A stretch of DNA of 64,000 nt from Oscillospiraceae bacterium (GCA_017415425.1 JAFQGT010000002.1:93345-157344); one strand, 5' to 3'; counted from the first letter of the stretch, positions 1 to 9,737 are shown. Notes: a model not told the origin generated them from the sequence alone. Program-made: numbers and translations.

Positions 1-301
1 GCTTGGTGTTGGCCTCTCTGGCGCGGGTACGGTTGGCCCGGTAGAGGATGTAGGCCTTGGCCGCGGCAGAGAAACCGTGGTTCATCAGCTGCCGCTCTAC
101 GGCGTCCTGAATAGCTTCAATGTTGGGAGAGTTGTCCAGGAACTTGCCTTCCAGCTCCCGCTGCACATCGTTAGCCACCCGGGCCGCATCCATTGCGTTG
201 CCCTCCTGAACTGCCTCCAGTGCCTTGAGGATCGCTGCGGCGATCTTGTTCTGATCGTAAAGAACCACGCGGCCGTCCCGCTTGATGATACTTTGAATCA
301 T
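1..301 (-). CDS. nrdD: Anaerobic ribonucleoside-triphosphate reductase, N-terminal part
   Basis: The first 100 codons of a gene that runs off the left edge. The product starts MIQSIIKRDGR and continues with the ATP-cone fold typical of the N-terminus of class III ribonucleotide reductases, where ATP/dATP binding sets overall activity. Class III enzymes make dNTPs under strict anaerobiosis with a glycyl radical; the radical site would lie outside the window. The start is the ATG at 299-301. Two NrdR boxes lie 33-80 bases upstream, which supports an nrd identity. An ATP-cone also occurs in NrdA and in NrdR itself, so the class III assignment is probable rather than proven from this piece. Confidence 0.8.
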   Translation of the reverse strand, partial: MIQSIIKRDGRVVLYDQNKIAAAILKALEAVQEGNAMDAARVANDVQRELEGKFLDNSPNIEAIQDAVERQLMNHGFSAAAKAYILYRANRTRAREANTK

Positions 302-333
302 TGTGTTTTTCCTGCCTTTCTTTGTCTGTTTTA

Positions 334-381
334 ACACAAGATATTGTGTGCAAGATTTCGTTTCTACACAATATATTGGCA
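334..381 (-). promoter_or_regulatory. Tandem NrdR boxes upstream of nrdD
   Basis: Two 16-base elements, ACACAAGATATTGTGT at 334-349 and ACACAATATATTGGCA at 366-381, match the NrdR-box consensus. The first is almost perfectly palindromic, the second is degenerate on one side. Their starts are 32 bases apart, about three helical turns, the known spacing for cooperative NrdR binding. They sit just upstream of the nrdD start, so the reductase is probably repressed when dATP is abundant. Confidence 0.85.
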
Positions 382-522
382 TAACAGAAGCATAAAGTCA
401 ACAGGAAATCCTAAGAAAATCTGACTTTTGTGGAAAGCATACAAAAATCACCGCTTTTTTTTGGCACTCCTGCAAAAGAACCGTTACAATTTGGGATAAA
501 CCTCAAAAAGAGATGGTTAAAA

Positions 523-551
523 TAACATTCCCCGCCGGGTCGCCGGCGGGG
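523..551 (-). terminator. Hairpin terminator after ftsH
   Basis: A perfect 9-bp GC stem (530-538 with 543-551, loop GTCG) lies 11 bases beyond the ftsH stop. Read on the minus strand it is followed by a moderately T-rich run. Confidence 0.7.
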
Positions 552-561
552 AACGGTTTTC

Positions 562-2454
562 TTATTCTTCTGTAGGCTCGAAAGCTTCCGCCTCCACCAG
601 GTCGGTCTTCTCCGCGTTGACAAAGGACATCAGCTCCTCGCCGGTGATGGTCTCCTTCACCAGCAGGTGCTGGGAGATCTCGTCCAGCAGCGCCCGGTTG
701 ACAGTAAGCACCCGCTTGGCATCCTCATAACATCTGTTCAGGATCTCCTGAACGGTCTTATCTACCAATGCGTAGGTGTCCTGAGAGCAGTCCATATAAG
801 CCTGACCCTCCAGGTACTGGTTGTGGACGGCGGCGGGTGCCATCAGACCCAGTTCCTCGCTCATACCGTACAAGGTGACCATATTCTTGGCCATTGCAGT
901 GGCCTTTTGAATATCATTGGAGGCACCGGTGGTCTGCACGCCGAATGCCACTTCCTCCGCGGCACGGCCGCCCAAGATAGAGCGCAGATCCACCAGCAGT
1001 TCCTCTTTGGTGGACAGGAACTTCTCCTCCTCGGGAGCGTACATCGTGTAGCCAAGTGCGCCGGAGGTATGGGGTACGATGGTGATCTTGGTAACCGGGT
1101 CGGAGCGCTTTTCCAAAGCGGCCACCAGCGCGTGACCCACCTCGTGGTAGGCAACCAGCCGCTTTTCTGTATCAGTAAGCACGGTATTCTTTTTCTCTGT
1201 ACCGGCGATCACGGTTTCGAAGGACACCATCAGGTCCTCCTGGTTGACGGCCTTGCGGCCCTTCCGCACTGCCCGCAGGGCAGCTTCGTTTACCAGATTG
1301 GCAAGATCCGCGCCCACCGCGCCGGCGGTAGCCTGAGCGATTTTCCGCAGATCCACATCCTCTGCCAGCTTGATTTTCCGGGTATGGACCTTCAGCGTGT
1401 CCAAACGACCCTGTAGATTGGGTTTGTCCACGATGATCTGTCGGTCAAAGCGGCCTGCCCGCAGCAGCGCCTTATCCAGAATCTCCGGCCGGTTGGTAGC
1501 AGCCAGACACACAACGCCCTTGGAGGAGTCGAAGCCGTCGATCTCACCCAGCAGCTGGTTAAGGGTCTGCTCTTGCTCGGTATTGCCGCCGTAGCGGGAG
1601 TCACGGGAGCGGCCCACCGCGTCGATCTCATCTATAAATATAATGCAGGGCGCAACCTTTGCAGCCTGCTGGAACAGATCCCGGACACGGCTGGCACCCA
1701 CGCCCACGAACATCTCCACGAAATCGGAGCCGGAGATGGAGAAGAACGGCACATTGGCTTCTCCCGCTACCGCCTTGGCAAGCAATGTCTTACCCGTACC
1801 GGGAGAGCCTACCAACAGCGCGCCTTTGGGCAGCTTGGCACCGATCTCCGTATACTTCTGGGGAGTATGGAGGAAATCAATGATCTCCTGCAGAGATTCC
1901 TTGGCCTCATCCTGTCCGGCAACATCCTTGAAGGTGACGCCGGTCTGCTTTTCCATATAGACCTTGGCCTTGCTGGAACCGATACTGCCCATCATACCGC
2001 CACCCATCCGCTTGGACAGGAAGGTCATCAGACCAAAGACGATACCAAACATAATCACATAGGACAGGATCATAGTGATGAAGGAGTTATCCTCCACGAT
2101 TTTCACATCCACGGTGGTGCCCAATTCATCCAGCTCTCTGGCAAGGCTCAGCCGATCCCCGTTGGGCAGACCCGTATAGCAGGCCTTTTGTTGGGCGGCA
2201 GGCTTGGCAGCCTCCTCCTTGGTCATATACAGCACCCGATCACTGTGAATCTCCACCTCTTTCAGCTGGTCATTCTTAGCCGCCTCCATAAAGTCGGAGA
2301 AAGTGGTCTGGGTGTATTGGCTTTTAACCACGGTGGAATAGACCGTGGTAATCAATAGAATGATCGCCACGGAGATCACAATGGTAACCAGAATACGGCT
2401 CTTGGGCGATTTGCCGTCGGGCTTTTTGTTCTGATTGTTCTGATTTTGGTCCAT
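562..2454 (-). CDS. ftsH: ATP-dependent zinc metalloprotease FtsH
   Basis: A 630-residue membrane-anchored AAA+ protease that extracts and degrades misfolded or regulatory membrane and cytosolic proteins. Membrane segments are near residues 20-40 and 124-146, bracketing a small extracytoplasmic domain. The AAA module has Walker A GSPGTGKT (216-223; the second residue is Ser where most FtsH have Pro), Walker B IFIDEI (272-277) and the arginine-finger stretch RAGRFDR (332-338). The zinc site HEVGH is at 437-441. Length is normal for the family. The start is ATG 2454, six bases from AAGGAGG; an open frame continues 25 codons upstream but has no ribosome site. The hydrophilic Asn/Gln-rich N-terminus is short. 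It stands alone between terminators. Confidence 0.96.
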   Translation of the reverse strand: MDQNQNNQNKKPDGKSPKSRILVTIVISVAIILLITTVYSTVVKSQYTQTTFSDFMEAAKNDQLKEVEIHSDRVLYMTKEEAAKPAAQQKACYTGLPNGDRLSLARELDELGTTVDVKIVEDNSFITMILSYVIMFGIVFGLMTFLSKRMGGGMMGSIGSSKAKVYMEKQTGVTFKDVAGQDEAKESLQEIIDFLHTPQKYTEIGAKLPKGALLVGSPGTGKTLLAKAVAGEANVPFFSISGSDFVEMFVGVGASRVRDLFQQAAKVAPCIIFIDEIDAVGRSRDSRYGGNTEQEQTLNQLLGEIDGFDSSKGVVCLAATNRPEILDKALLRAGRFDRQIIVDKPNLQGRLDTLKVHTRKIKLAEDVDLRKIAQATAGAVGADLANLVNEAALRAVRKGRKAVNQEDLMVSFETVIAGTEKKNTVLTDTEKRLVAYHEVGHALVAALEKRSDPVTKITIVPHTSGALGYTMYAPEEEKFLSTKEELLVDLRSILGGRAAEEVAFGVQTTGASNDIQKATAMAKNMVTLYGMSEELGLMAPAAVHNQYLEGQAYMDCSQDTYALVDKTVQEILNRCYEDAKRVLTVNRALLDEISQHLLVKETITGEELMSFVNAEKTDLVEAEAFEPTEE

Positions 2455-2588
2455 AATTTTCCTCCTTGAGGATAGTATTTTTGCTATCATATCACATTTT
2501 TCCGTCGGGGGCAATGAATGATGCATCAATTGCCCGTGAATTTTTCGTAAATTTCCGGAAAGAAATCAAAGGGTCAGGAATTTTCCAG

Positions 2589-2617
2589 TTGTTTCCCAAA
2601 AGAAAATATAGTATAAT
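2589..2617 (+). promoter_or_regulatory. Promoter for rlmB operon
   Basis: TTGTTT (2589-2594), a 17-base spacer and TATAAT (2612-2617) precede the rlmB start by about 60 bases. Confidence 0.7.
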
Positions 2618-2675
2618 AATCAAAATATTATGGAAAGTATGACCTTTTCTCAAAGAAGAAAGGATGATCACACCT

Positions 2676-3503
2676 ATGAGACCTGCAAAAGACAATTACC
2701 GTCGTCGGGAATCCGGTAAAAGTCGGGAAGAATTCCGGCGGGTTTCCCCACAGGAAATCGAAGAAAACGAGAATCAGCTGGAGGGTCGCAACGCCCTGAC
2801 TGAAGCTTTGCGCAGTGGCAGAACCATTGACAAAGTCTTCGTCGCCTCCGGTGATACCGACCGGGCTTTACAGCATCTGGCCGCACAGGCTAAGGAAGCC
2901 GGCGCTGTGGTTGTTCCTGTAGACCGGAGAAAGCTGGATGCTATGAGCACCACCCACTCCCACCAGGGAGTGATCGCTCTGGCTGCGGCCAGAGATTACT
3001 GCTCCATTGACGACATTCTGCAGGAGGCTGCCGATCGGGGCGAAGCGCCGCTGATCGTCATTTGCGACGAACTGTCCGACCCTCACAACTTAGGCGCGAT
3101 CCTGCGTTCGGCTGAATGCGCCGGCGCGCACGGTGTCATTATCCCCAAGCGCCGCAGTGTAGGTCTGACCGCCACCGTGGCTAAGGCCTCTGCCGGCGCG
3201 GTGGAATATATGAAGGTGGCCAAAGTCACAAATATCACGAGTGCCATTATGGAGCTGAAAGAAAAAGGTGTTTGGATCTTCGGCACTGCCGCTGAGGGTT
3301 CTGTACCTATGTACCAGGCGGATCTGACTGTTCCCGCCGGTATTGTCATCGGCAACGAAGGTGACGGTATGAGCCAGCTGGTCCGGAAAAACTGCGATAT
3401 GCTGGTGCACATCCCAATGAAGGGACAGATCTCCTCTTTGAATGCCTCCGCGGCAGCATCCATTTTGTTGTACGAGGCAGTACGTCAACGACTTTCTAAA
3501 TAA
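2676..3503 (+). CDS. rlmB: 23S rRNA (guanosine-2'-O-)-methyltransferase RlmB-like (SpoU family)
   Basis: A 275-residue SpoU/TrmH-family methylase. The N-terminal 90 residues form the substrate-binding domain (motif LEGRNALTEAL) and the C-terminal SPOUT knot has the family motifs DPHNLGAILRSAE, VIGNEGDGM and LNASAAASILLYE. The family transfers methyl from SAM to a ribose 2'-OH, RlmB at G2251 of 23S rRNA; other family members (TrmH, RlmH-like) act on other sites, so the exact target is inferred from overall similarity. Start choice is between ATG 2664, which overlaps its own AGGA, and ATG 2676 with AGAAAGGA 12 bases away; 2676 is preferred. It is followed after ten bases by the membrane protein at 3514 and is probably cotranscribed. 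Confidence 0.85.
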   Translation: MRPAKDNYRRRESGKSREEFRRVSPQEIEENENQLEGRNALTEALRSGRTIDKVFVASGDTDRALQHLAAQAKEAGAVVVPVDRRKLDAMSTTHSHQGVIALAAARDYCSIDDILQEAADRGEAPLIVICDELSDPHNLGAILRSAECAGAHGVIIPKRRSVGLTATVAKASAGAVEYMKVAKVTNITSAIMELKEKGVWIFGTAAEGSVPMYQADLTVPAGIVIGNEGDGMSQLVRKNCDMLVHIPMKGQISSLNASAAASILLYEAVRQRLSK

Positions 3504-3513
3504 GGAGGCCTGT

Positions 3514-5691
3514 ATGGACGAACAAGAAAAACTGGAATTTGATCTGGAAGACATTATCCGGGAATTTGGCAGCCATCAGCCTGAAGACTTGACTGAGGAG
3601 CAACCGTCGGAGCCGGAACCGGAAGCAATCCTCGAATCGACAGAGATTCCTGAACCGGGGGAAATTGCTGAGTCTGAGGAGATTGCCGAATCGGAGGAAG
3701 CACCGGAGGTCCTATCCACCTGGAATCCCGAACCCAAATCCGCTTCTGCGGAAGCATATCTGCAAAAGACCCGGCGGATGGATCCGGTGCGGATCCCGGA
3801 GCGAGAGACGGACATCTTTGCTGACACCATTCGACTGGACGGCCTGCGGAGGGAACTGTCCGAAACAGAAACCCGGGAACCGTCTCGGGAGAGTGCCGCT
3901 CCCTCTCTGGAAGACACCCTCCGGACAGACCCCTTCTCCGAAAAATGGGAGCCGGATTATGAGCAGCCTATGGGTGAGTATGCCCCGTCCCAGCCGATTT
4001 TGTTCCACCCCCGTTCCCGTCTGCGGGAACTGAAGCGGAAGCTGGTGGCCGGTCCGGAAAAACGGTATTACGAACTTTCCGAGAAAGGTCTGGGCAAGCT
4101 GCAGGCTGCAATTTTCATCAGCCTGCTGGTGGTGATCATTGCCGCCGGCTCTACCGCAATGTATGCGATGGGTATGGTGCAGGAAAACCGGCTGCGGCTA
4201 ATGGTCTTCGGTCAGTTTTTGGCAATGCTGGTATCGGCGCTGCTGGGCAGCTTCCAGCTAATAGAAGGCATCACGGATCTGGGCAAAAAGAAATTTACAT
4301 TCAATACCTTATTGGCATTCACCTTCCTGCTGTGCTGTGCCGACGGCATCCTATGCCTGCGGCAGCTGCGGATTCCCTGCTGCGCCGCTTTCAGTCTGGC
4401 GGTGACCATGTCCCTGTGGAACACCTACCACCGCCGTGCTACGCAAATCAGCCAAATGGATACCCTGCGCAAAGCCACCCGGCTGGACGGCGTTTGCCTG
4501 CAGGAGGACTACCTGGACGGCATCAAGGGCTTCGTCCGCTGTGAAGGTCAGGTGGAGGACTTTATGGACCACCACGACCAGGTAGAACCCCCCCAGAAGC
4601 ATCTGCAGATCTACGCACTGATCGCCCTGTTCGTCAGCATCCTGATCGGCTGCGGGGCAGGTGTCTTTGCAGGTATAAACACCGACATTATGACCGGCGT
4701 GTCCACGGGCATACAGGTATCTGCCGTTTCCCTGCTGGCGGCTGTACCGGCTTCTGCCTTTATCTGCCAGAGTCGCCCCGCTTGGATCCTGGAGGGCAGG
4801 CTCCACAAGCTCAGAACCGTCATCTGCGGCTGGCAGGGCGTGGAGGCGCTCAGCGGTAAAGCTGTAATGCCGCTGACGTGGGAGGATTTTTATCCCGCCG
4901 GCACTGTGCGGATGAACGGAATGAAGTTCTTCGGCAATTGGGAACCGGAAAATGTGATCGCCTACGCTACCGCGGTGATCACCGCCGATAGCGGCAGCCT
5001 GTCCGGTCTGTTTGCACAGGTGTTGGACAGTTATAACGGCAGACACTACAACGCCAGCCAGCTGCAATATTATGACCGCGGAGGAATCAGCGGTGTGGTG
5101 GAATCCCACAATATTCTGATCGGCTCGCTGTCTTTTATGAAGGAGATGCAGGTGGATGTTCCGGAAAGCGGCAAGATCGCCCACGCGGTGTATGTGGCCA
5201 TTGACGGGACTCTTTGCGGTCTGTTCGCCATAAACTACGAAAAGAACAAATCCTCTGTGGCAGGTCTTTCCACCCTGAGTGCTTATCGGAAGCTGTACTG
5301 TGTCCTCACCTCCTGCGATTTTACCCTGACCCACAGTGTGATCGGCAAGCGGTTCGGTGTCAAGACCAAACGGCTGTTGCTGCCGGAGCCGGATGTTCGG
5401 CTGCAGCTGCAGGAGAAAACAGCCCAGCCCGATGCCCGGGCGCTGCTGTTGACCACCTCCCAAGGTCTGGCGCCGATCGCCTTCGGTATCACTGGAGCCA
5501 GAGCGCTGCGGACTACCTGCCGATTGGGCGCATATCTGCATATGATCGGCGGCATTCTGGGTCTGGCCATTATGGTACTGCTGGTAATTCTGGGCTCACT
5601 GGAGCTGCTGACCCCGGTGAATATGTTCCTGTATCAGCTGGTCTGGCTGATCCCGGGCCTGCTGATCACCGAGTGGACCCGTTCTATCTGA
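3514..5691 (+). CDS. Degenerate P-type-ATPase-like membrane protein
   Basis: A 725-residue protein. Residues 1-150 are acidic, rich in Glu-Pro and low complexity. Membrane segments follow near 198-220, 230-250, 265-300, 365-420 and two at the C-terminus (about 670-720). The middle resembles a P1B metal ATPase: a membrane stretch ending AVPAS where metal pumps have CPC, then an N-domain-like run (about 519-560) with GGISGVVESHNILIGS and VYVAIDGTLCGLFA, then paired C-terminal helices. The phosphorylation motif DKTGT is absent; the equivalent position reads LTWEDFYPAGT, and no TGE or GDGxND motif is visible. It is thus likely a non-pumping relative with sensory or scaffolding function; that role is inference. 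Start ATG 3514 has AAGGAGG seven bases upstream. It follows rlmB. Confidence 0.7.
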   Translation: MDEQEKLEFDLEDIIREFGSHQPEDLTEEQPSEPEPEAILESTEIPEPGEIAESEEIAESEEAPEVLSTWNPEPKSASAEAYLQKTRRMDPVRIPERETDIFADTIRLDGLRRELSETETREPSRESAAPSLEDTLRTDPFSEKWEPDYEQPMGEYAPSQPILFHPRSRLRELKRKLVAGPEKRYYELSEKGLGKLQAAIFISLLVVIIAAGSTAMYAMGMVQENRLRLMVFGQFLAMLVSALLGSFQLIEGITDLGKKKFTFNTLLAFTFLLCCADGILCLRQLRIPCCAAFSLAVTMSLWNTYHRRATQISQMDTLRKATRLDGVCLQEDYLDGIKGFVRCEGQVEDFMDHHDQVEPPQKHLQIYALIALFVSILIGCGAGVFAGINTDIMTGVSTGIQVSAVSLLAAVPASAFICQSRPAWILEGRLHKLRTVICGWQGVEALSGKAVMPLTWEDFYPAGTVRMNGMKFFGNWEPENVIAYATAVITADSGSLSGLFAQVLDSYNGRHYNASQLQYYDRGGISGVVESHNILIGSLSFMKEMQVDVPESGKIAHAVYVAIDGTLCGLFAINYEKNKSSVAGLSTLSAYRKLYCVLTSCDFTLTHSVIGKRFGVKTKRLLLPEPDVRLQLQEKTAQPDARALLLTTSQGLAPIAFGITGARALRTTCRLGAYLHMIGGILGLAIMVLLVILGSLELLTPVNMFLYQLVWLIPGLLITEWTRSI

Positions 5692-5697
5692 ATCAAA

Positions 5698-5737
5698 TCA
5701 AAACCACCGGTGCTTTGTGAGTACCGGTGGTTTTGAT
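5698..5737 (+). terminator. Rho-independent terminator
   Basis: An 11-bp stem (AAACCACCGGT with ACCGGTGGTTT) followed by a T run, directly after the stop of the P-type-like gene. Confidence 0.85.
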
Positions 5738-5873
5738 TACATCGCATTTGTAGCTTTTGTATAATCACTGTTGTTTTGCACATATTTTATCTGATATATT
5801 TGTTAAATTTATATATTTTAACGAGAACCGAATTATGATACAATAAAGAAAAATATGATTTGGAGGTGGAATT

Positions 5874-7289
5874 ATGAAACAGGCCTTCTTCCGGTGGGTA
5901 TACATCTTTCTATGCGCGCTGCTGCTTTTATCTGTTGCTGCCTGCGGCAAAGAACCGGCAGAAACACTGCCCTCCACAGAACCCACAATCGCTACCGATC
6001 CCACAGAGCCCACGGAAGCCACCGATCAAACTGAGCCCACCGAAACCACCGCAGCAACCGAACCCACACAGGCCACGGATGCTGCTGCACTGCGCTATGA
6101 AATGGTCCGCAATGCACTAAACGGATATTTCACAATGTGTGAAACCACCCTCCAGGAAAAACTGACAAATTCCCGCCATATTACCGATCAATATCAAAGC
6201 CGCATCTCCCCTGTTTTAGAATCCGAACCCCTTGATATCAGCAATATCGTTCCCGAGCTGCAAGGGTTATGCAACGATCGGGCAACCGGTGTTATGAACT
6301 ATGTTGAATCTTGCGATTGTCGCATTCTATCGTGGAATACTTATATTGGAGAGCCCACAAATATTATTGCTTTAGACAGCGGCGAAGTAAGTTGCGAAGT
6401 ATACGTTAGGACAGAGTTTGAATGGTACAATTTTGATTTTCCAACACCCATACAGCCCATAGAGTCTGAATTTGGAACCGTTCACACATTGACGCTCAAT
6501 TCTGATTTTCAGGTCATTTCCGACCTGTTCGACGAGCGCGACATCAGCGGCATTAATACACGTATTGATCCCGACGATGTCCTCATCACTCCTAAGATCG
6601 CTACATTCTCCCCCCGAGGCCTAAGTATTGCCCTTATGTTGACACAGCCCCGCTATGGCAGCAGACCGCGGGATGAAATGTACTTTCTTGTGGATGCGGA
6701 AGCAGCCCTCGCTGGTCTTGCTGACGGAGAGTATGATGTACTTATCCTCCCCTGCGCCAGTGGCGAGACCCCCAGTTTTGGATCTTATGAAGTCTGTCCC
6801 CTGTTTGACGACGCAATCATTTTTGTCCACGGGAATCCCACTCCCAAGGATGCCAGCTACGACCTTGCATTGGAGACGATCCGCTCCATCTATGAAGATG
6901 GTGGCGAATTCTACTGGGATAAGGCACAGCAGGAGCCGCTGGTCCCCGCCTTTTGGATTGACACTATGGCGCAGGAGCTCTCTTACATCTTTGGCATCGA
7001 GTCCACCGCAGACGAAATTCTTTTTGGGGACGAATTCAATGAATTTGTTTGGAGTAACGACGGCCAGCACGACTCCCCGCTCTATCCCGTATATTACAGT
7101 TTTTTGAACGGCGAAGCCGGCATCAACGGCGTTGTCATCTCTGTTGACGGTGTGTATCCTACGGAAGTCACCATTGCTGACGGAACATATCCTTTGGGTG
7201 TATCCTTCTACGCAGTGTATCCTGCAGATGATCCGGATTCCGCCAGTTTGGCAGCGGAGCTGCAGCTTATGGCACAGAAACACTCATAA
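5874..7289 (+). CDS. Lipoprotein with Thr/Glu/Pro linker, function unknown
   Basis: A 471-residue protein with an N-terminal lipoprotein signal: hydrophobic core then lipobox SVAAC, cleavage before Cys at about residue 24. A linker of repeated TEPTE/ATDPTE units (about 35-65) lifts the folded part from the membrane. The remaining 400 residues show no family I recognise; they are acidic, rich in aromatic residues and contain no membrane segment. Start ATG 5874 has GGAGGTG eight bases upstream. It is a single-gene unit between two terminators. The same kind of linker occurs in the lipoprotein at 17.4-19.1 kb, so the two surface proteins share an anchoring design. Confidence 0.75.
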   Translation: MKQAFFRWVYIFLCALLLLSVAACGKEPAETLPSTEPTIATDPTEPTEATDQTEPTETTAATEPTQATDAAALRYEMVRNALNGYFTMCETTLQEKLTNSRHITDQYQSRISPVLESEPLDISNIVPELQGLCNDRATGVMNYVESCDCRILSWNTYIGEPTNIIALDSGEVSCEVYVRTEFEWYNFDFPTPIQPIESEFGTVHTLTLNSDFQVISDLFDERDISGINTRIDPDDVLITPKIATFSPRGLSIALMLTQPRYGSRPRDEMYFLVDAEAALAGLADGEYDVLILPCASGETPSFGSYEVCPLFDDAIIFVHGNPTPKDASYDLALETIRSIYEDGGEFYWDKAQQEPLVPAFWIDTMAQELSYIFGIESTADEILFGDEFNEFVWSNDGQHDSPLYPVYYSFLNGEAGINGVVISVDGVYPTEVTIADGTYPLGVSFYAVYPADDPDSASLAAELQLMAQKHS

Positions 7290-7332
7290 TAGATGCCCCT
7301 CTGCTTTTCTGCCAAATCAATTATCAAATCTA

Positions 7333-7372
7333 CAAAAGAGACCCCCTTAGCGGGGGTCTCTTTTCATTTTTA
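7333..7372 (+). terminator. Rho-independent terminator
   Basis: Stem AAAAGAGACCCCC with GGGGGTCTCTTTT, short loop TTAGC, followed by a T-rich run; it closes the lipoprotein gene. Confidence 0.9.
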
Positions 7373-7500
7373 TGGCTGGAAAAGCATATGTTCTCCTGTC
7401 AGAAACAAATATTTTATGCACTTTTTACGGAAATGCCGAGGATTTTGTGTGAATTATTGACAATAACCGGACAGATTCGTAAAAACGCCAAAAAAAGGCA

Positions 7501-7529
7501 TTGAAATCGCCAAATGATTCGTGTATAAT
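7501..7529 (+). promoter_or_regulatory. Promoter for EF-G-like gene
   Basis: TTGAAA (7501-7506), 17-base spacer, TATAAT (7524-7529), about 55 bases before the start codon at 7583. Confidence 0.75.
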
Positions 7530-7582
7530 GTCTGTATTGCGGTGAAAAAGCACCGCCGTCCACGAAAGGAGAATAACTTACT

Positions 7583-9646
7583 ATGTACACTGCAAACGCA
7601 ATTCGCAACGTCTGCCTGCTGGGCCATAGTGGCAGCGGCAAAACCGCTCTGGCTGAGAGCTTACTTTACATGACCGGTGCCATTGACCGGATGGGCAAGA
7701 ATGCCGACGGCAACACCGTTTGTGATTACGACCCGGAAGAAGTTCGTCGTAATATTTCTATTTCTACATCTCTGGTACCTCTGGAGTACAAGAATACCAA
7801 GATCAATCTGCTGGACACTCCCGGCGGTTTCGATTTCTCCGGCGCTGCTATGGAGGCTATGCGGGCTGCTGATGCTGCCATCATCGTATGTTCCGCAAAG
7901 GACGGCCTGACCGTGGGTCTGGAAAAGGCTTGGAAGTACTGCGCAGAGCGCAATATGCCCTGTGTGATTTACATCTCTAAGGTGGACGAGGACAACTCCG
8001 ACTACAACGCCACCTTCAATGCCCTGCGCGAGAAGTACGGCAATCGGATCGCTCCCGTTGTGGTTCCCATCTGGGACGCCAACCGCAAGGTCACCGGCAT
8101 CATCGATGTGCTGAATAAGCGGGCTTATGAGATGAAGAATCTGAAGCGGGTAGAGATCGATATTCCTGCCGGCAAGGAAGATGTCATCACCGAGTTCAAT
8201 GACGCTCTGAAGGAATCTGTTGCAGAGACCAGTGAAGAACTGATGGACAAGTTCTTCGGCGGCGAGGACTTCACCTACGCCGAAATGATCAAGGGTATGC
8301 ACAAGGGCGTGCTGGATCGTTCCCTGTTCCCCGTACTGTGTGGCTCCGGCTTCACCTGTCTGGGCAGCCTGATGCTGATGGATCAGATCATCGACCTGTT
8401 CCCCAACCCCATCGAGGGCAACTATCACAAGGCAACTCTGGCTGACGGCTCCACCGAGGAGTTCGTGGTTTCTCCCGGCGGTGTCCCCTCTGCCTTCGTA
8501 TTCAAAACTGTATCCGACCAGTACGGCAAGTACTCCTACGTAAAGGTCCTCTCCGGCGAGATTACCTCCGATACCACTCTGGTCAACGCCCGTACCGGCG
8601 AGACCGAGAAGTTGGGCCGTCTGTACGCAATGTGCGGCAAGAAGGCCTCTGAAGTTAAGTCTCTGGTCTGCGGCGACATCGGTGCCATCGGCAAGATGGA
8701 CAAGGTCAAGACCGGCGATACCCTGTGCGACCCCAGAAAGGTCGTCTCTCTGAAGCCCATCCCCTATGCTCCCGCCTGCTACTCTATGGCCATTTCTCCC
8801 AAGACCAAGGGTCAGGAGGAAAAGGTGGCAGCAGGTCTGGCCCGTCTGAACGAAGAAGATCCCTCCTTCAGCCTGGTCAACAACGCCGAGACCCACCAGA
8901 TGGTGATTTCCGGCGCCGGCGATCAGCATCTGGACGTGCTGGTAGCAAAGCTGAAGAGCCGTTTCGGCGTGGATGCTGAGCTGAGCCCTGCAAAGGTTGC
9001 TTTCCGTGAAAAGATCAAGAAGACCGTGCAGGCTCACGGCCGTCATAAGAAGCAGACCGGTGGTTCCGGCCAGTTCGGTGATGTTTGGGTTCGTTTTGAG
9101 CCTCAGGAAGAGCAGGACGAGCTGATCTTCGACGTAGAAGTGGTGGGCGGTGCTGTTCCCAAGAACTTCAACCCCGCTGTTGAAAAGGGTATCCAGGAAG
9201 CCATTCTGAAGGGACCTCTGGCAGGTTACCCTATGGTCGGTCTGAAGGCCGTTCTGTACGATGGCTCTTACCACCCCGTTGACTCCAACGAAATGGCATT
9301 TAAGCTGGCTGCAATTTTGGCCTTCAAGGAGGCTATGCCCAACGCTATGCCCACTCTGCTGGAGCCTGTTGGCGCTCTGGCCGTCACTGTTCCCGAGTCC
9401 TATGTGGGCGATGTGATGGGTGACCTGAGCAAGCGCCGCGGCCGTCCTATGGGTATGAACCCCGATGCCGACGGCAACACCGTGGTGGAAGCAGAAGTTC
9501 CTATGGCTGAGATGGGCAGCTATGCCATCGACCTGCGGGCGATGACCCAGGCTCGCGGCTCCTTCACTCTGGAGTTCGTCCGCTACGAGGAAGTGCCCAA
9601 GGCAAACCAGGCCAAGATCATCGAAGAGGCCCAGAACGACGAGTAA
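7583..9646 (+). CDS. Elongation factor G-like GTPase (EF-G2 type)
   Basis: A 687-residue translational GTPase of the EF-G fold. The G1 loop is GHSGSGKT (residues 14-21), G3 is in LLDTPGGFDFSG and G4 is SKVD instead of the canonical NKxD. Domain IV is present (RGRPMGMNPDADG-type tip) and the protein ends with the EF-G domain V strand pattern. The divergent G1 and G4, and the lack of adjacent rpsL/rpsG/tuf, point to the EF-G-like paralogue common in Clostridia rather than the housekeeping EF-G of the str operon. Paralogues of this type have been linked to ribosome recycling or remain uncharacterised. Very strong codon bias (almost only CTG, GGC, AAG) suggests high expression. Start ATG 7583 has AAAGGAG upstream. 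Confidence 0.88.
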   Translation: MYTANAIRNVCLLGHSGSGKTALAESLLYMTGAIDRMGKNADGNTVCDYDPEEVRRNISISTSLVPLEYKNTKINLLDTPGGFDFSGAAMEAMRAADAAIIVCSAKDGLTVGLEKAWKYCAERNMPCVIYISKVDEDNSDYNATFNALREKYGNRIAPVVVPIWDANRKVTGIIDVLNKRAYEMKNLKRVEIDIPAGKEDVITEFNDALKESVAETSEELMDKFFGGEDFTYAEMIKGMHKGVLDRSLFPVLCGSGFTCLGSLMLMDQIIDLFPNPIEGNYHKATLADGSTEEFVVSPGGVPSAFVFKTVSDQYGKYSYVKVLSGEITSDTTLVNARTGETEKLGRLYAMCGKKASEVKSLVCGDIGAIGKMDKVKTGDTLCDPRKVVSLKPIPYAPACYSMAISPKTKGQEEKVAAGLARLNEEDPSFSLVNNAETHQMVISGAGDQHLDVLVAKLKSRFGVDAELSPAKVAFREKIKKTVQAHGRHKKQTGGSGQFGDVWVRFEPQEEQDELIFDVEVVGGAVPKNFNPAVEKGIQEAILKGPLAGYPMVGLKAVLYDGSYHPVDSNEMAFKLAAILAFKEAMPNAMPTLLEPVGALAVTVPESYVGDVMGDLSKRRGRPMGMNPDADGNTVVEAEVPMAEMGSYAIDLRAMTQARGSFTLEFVRYEEVPKANQAKIIEEAQNDE

Positions 9647-9658
9647 TTCTCCCAACAG

Positions 9659-9692
9659 CAAAGCGGTGCAGTGAAAACTGCACCGCTTTGTG
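9659..9692 (+). terminator. Terminator after EF-G-like gene
   Basis: Stem AAGCGGTGCAG with CTGCACCGCTT, six-base loop, beginning 13 bases after the stop codon. Confidence 0.8.
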
Positions 9693-9697
9693 TCTGC

Positions 9698-9735
9698 AAA
9701 AAACCTGCTCCGGAGGCTTCCGGAGCAGGTTTTTA
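9698..9735 (-). terminator. Terminator between convergent EF-G-like gene and glyS
   Basis: Stem AAAACCTGCTCCGG with CCGGAGCAGGTTTT flanked by A and T runs on both sides; works for glyS on the minus strand and as a second stop for the plus strand. Confidence 0.85.
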
Positions 9736-9737
9736 TT

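Noticed and set aside
667-2358. Long plus-strand frames opposite ftsH
   Set aside because: They have no ribosome sites, repeat the antisense of conserved FtsH motifs and show unnatural composition; shadows of the real gene.
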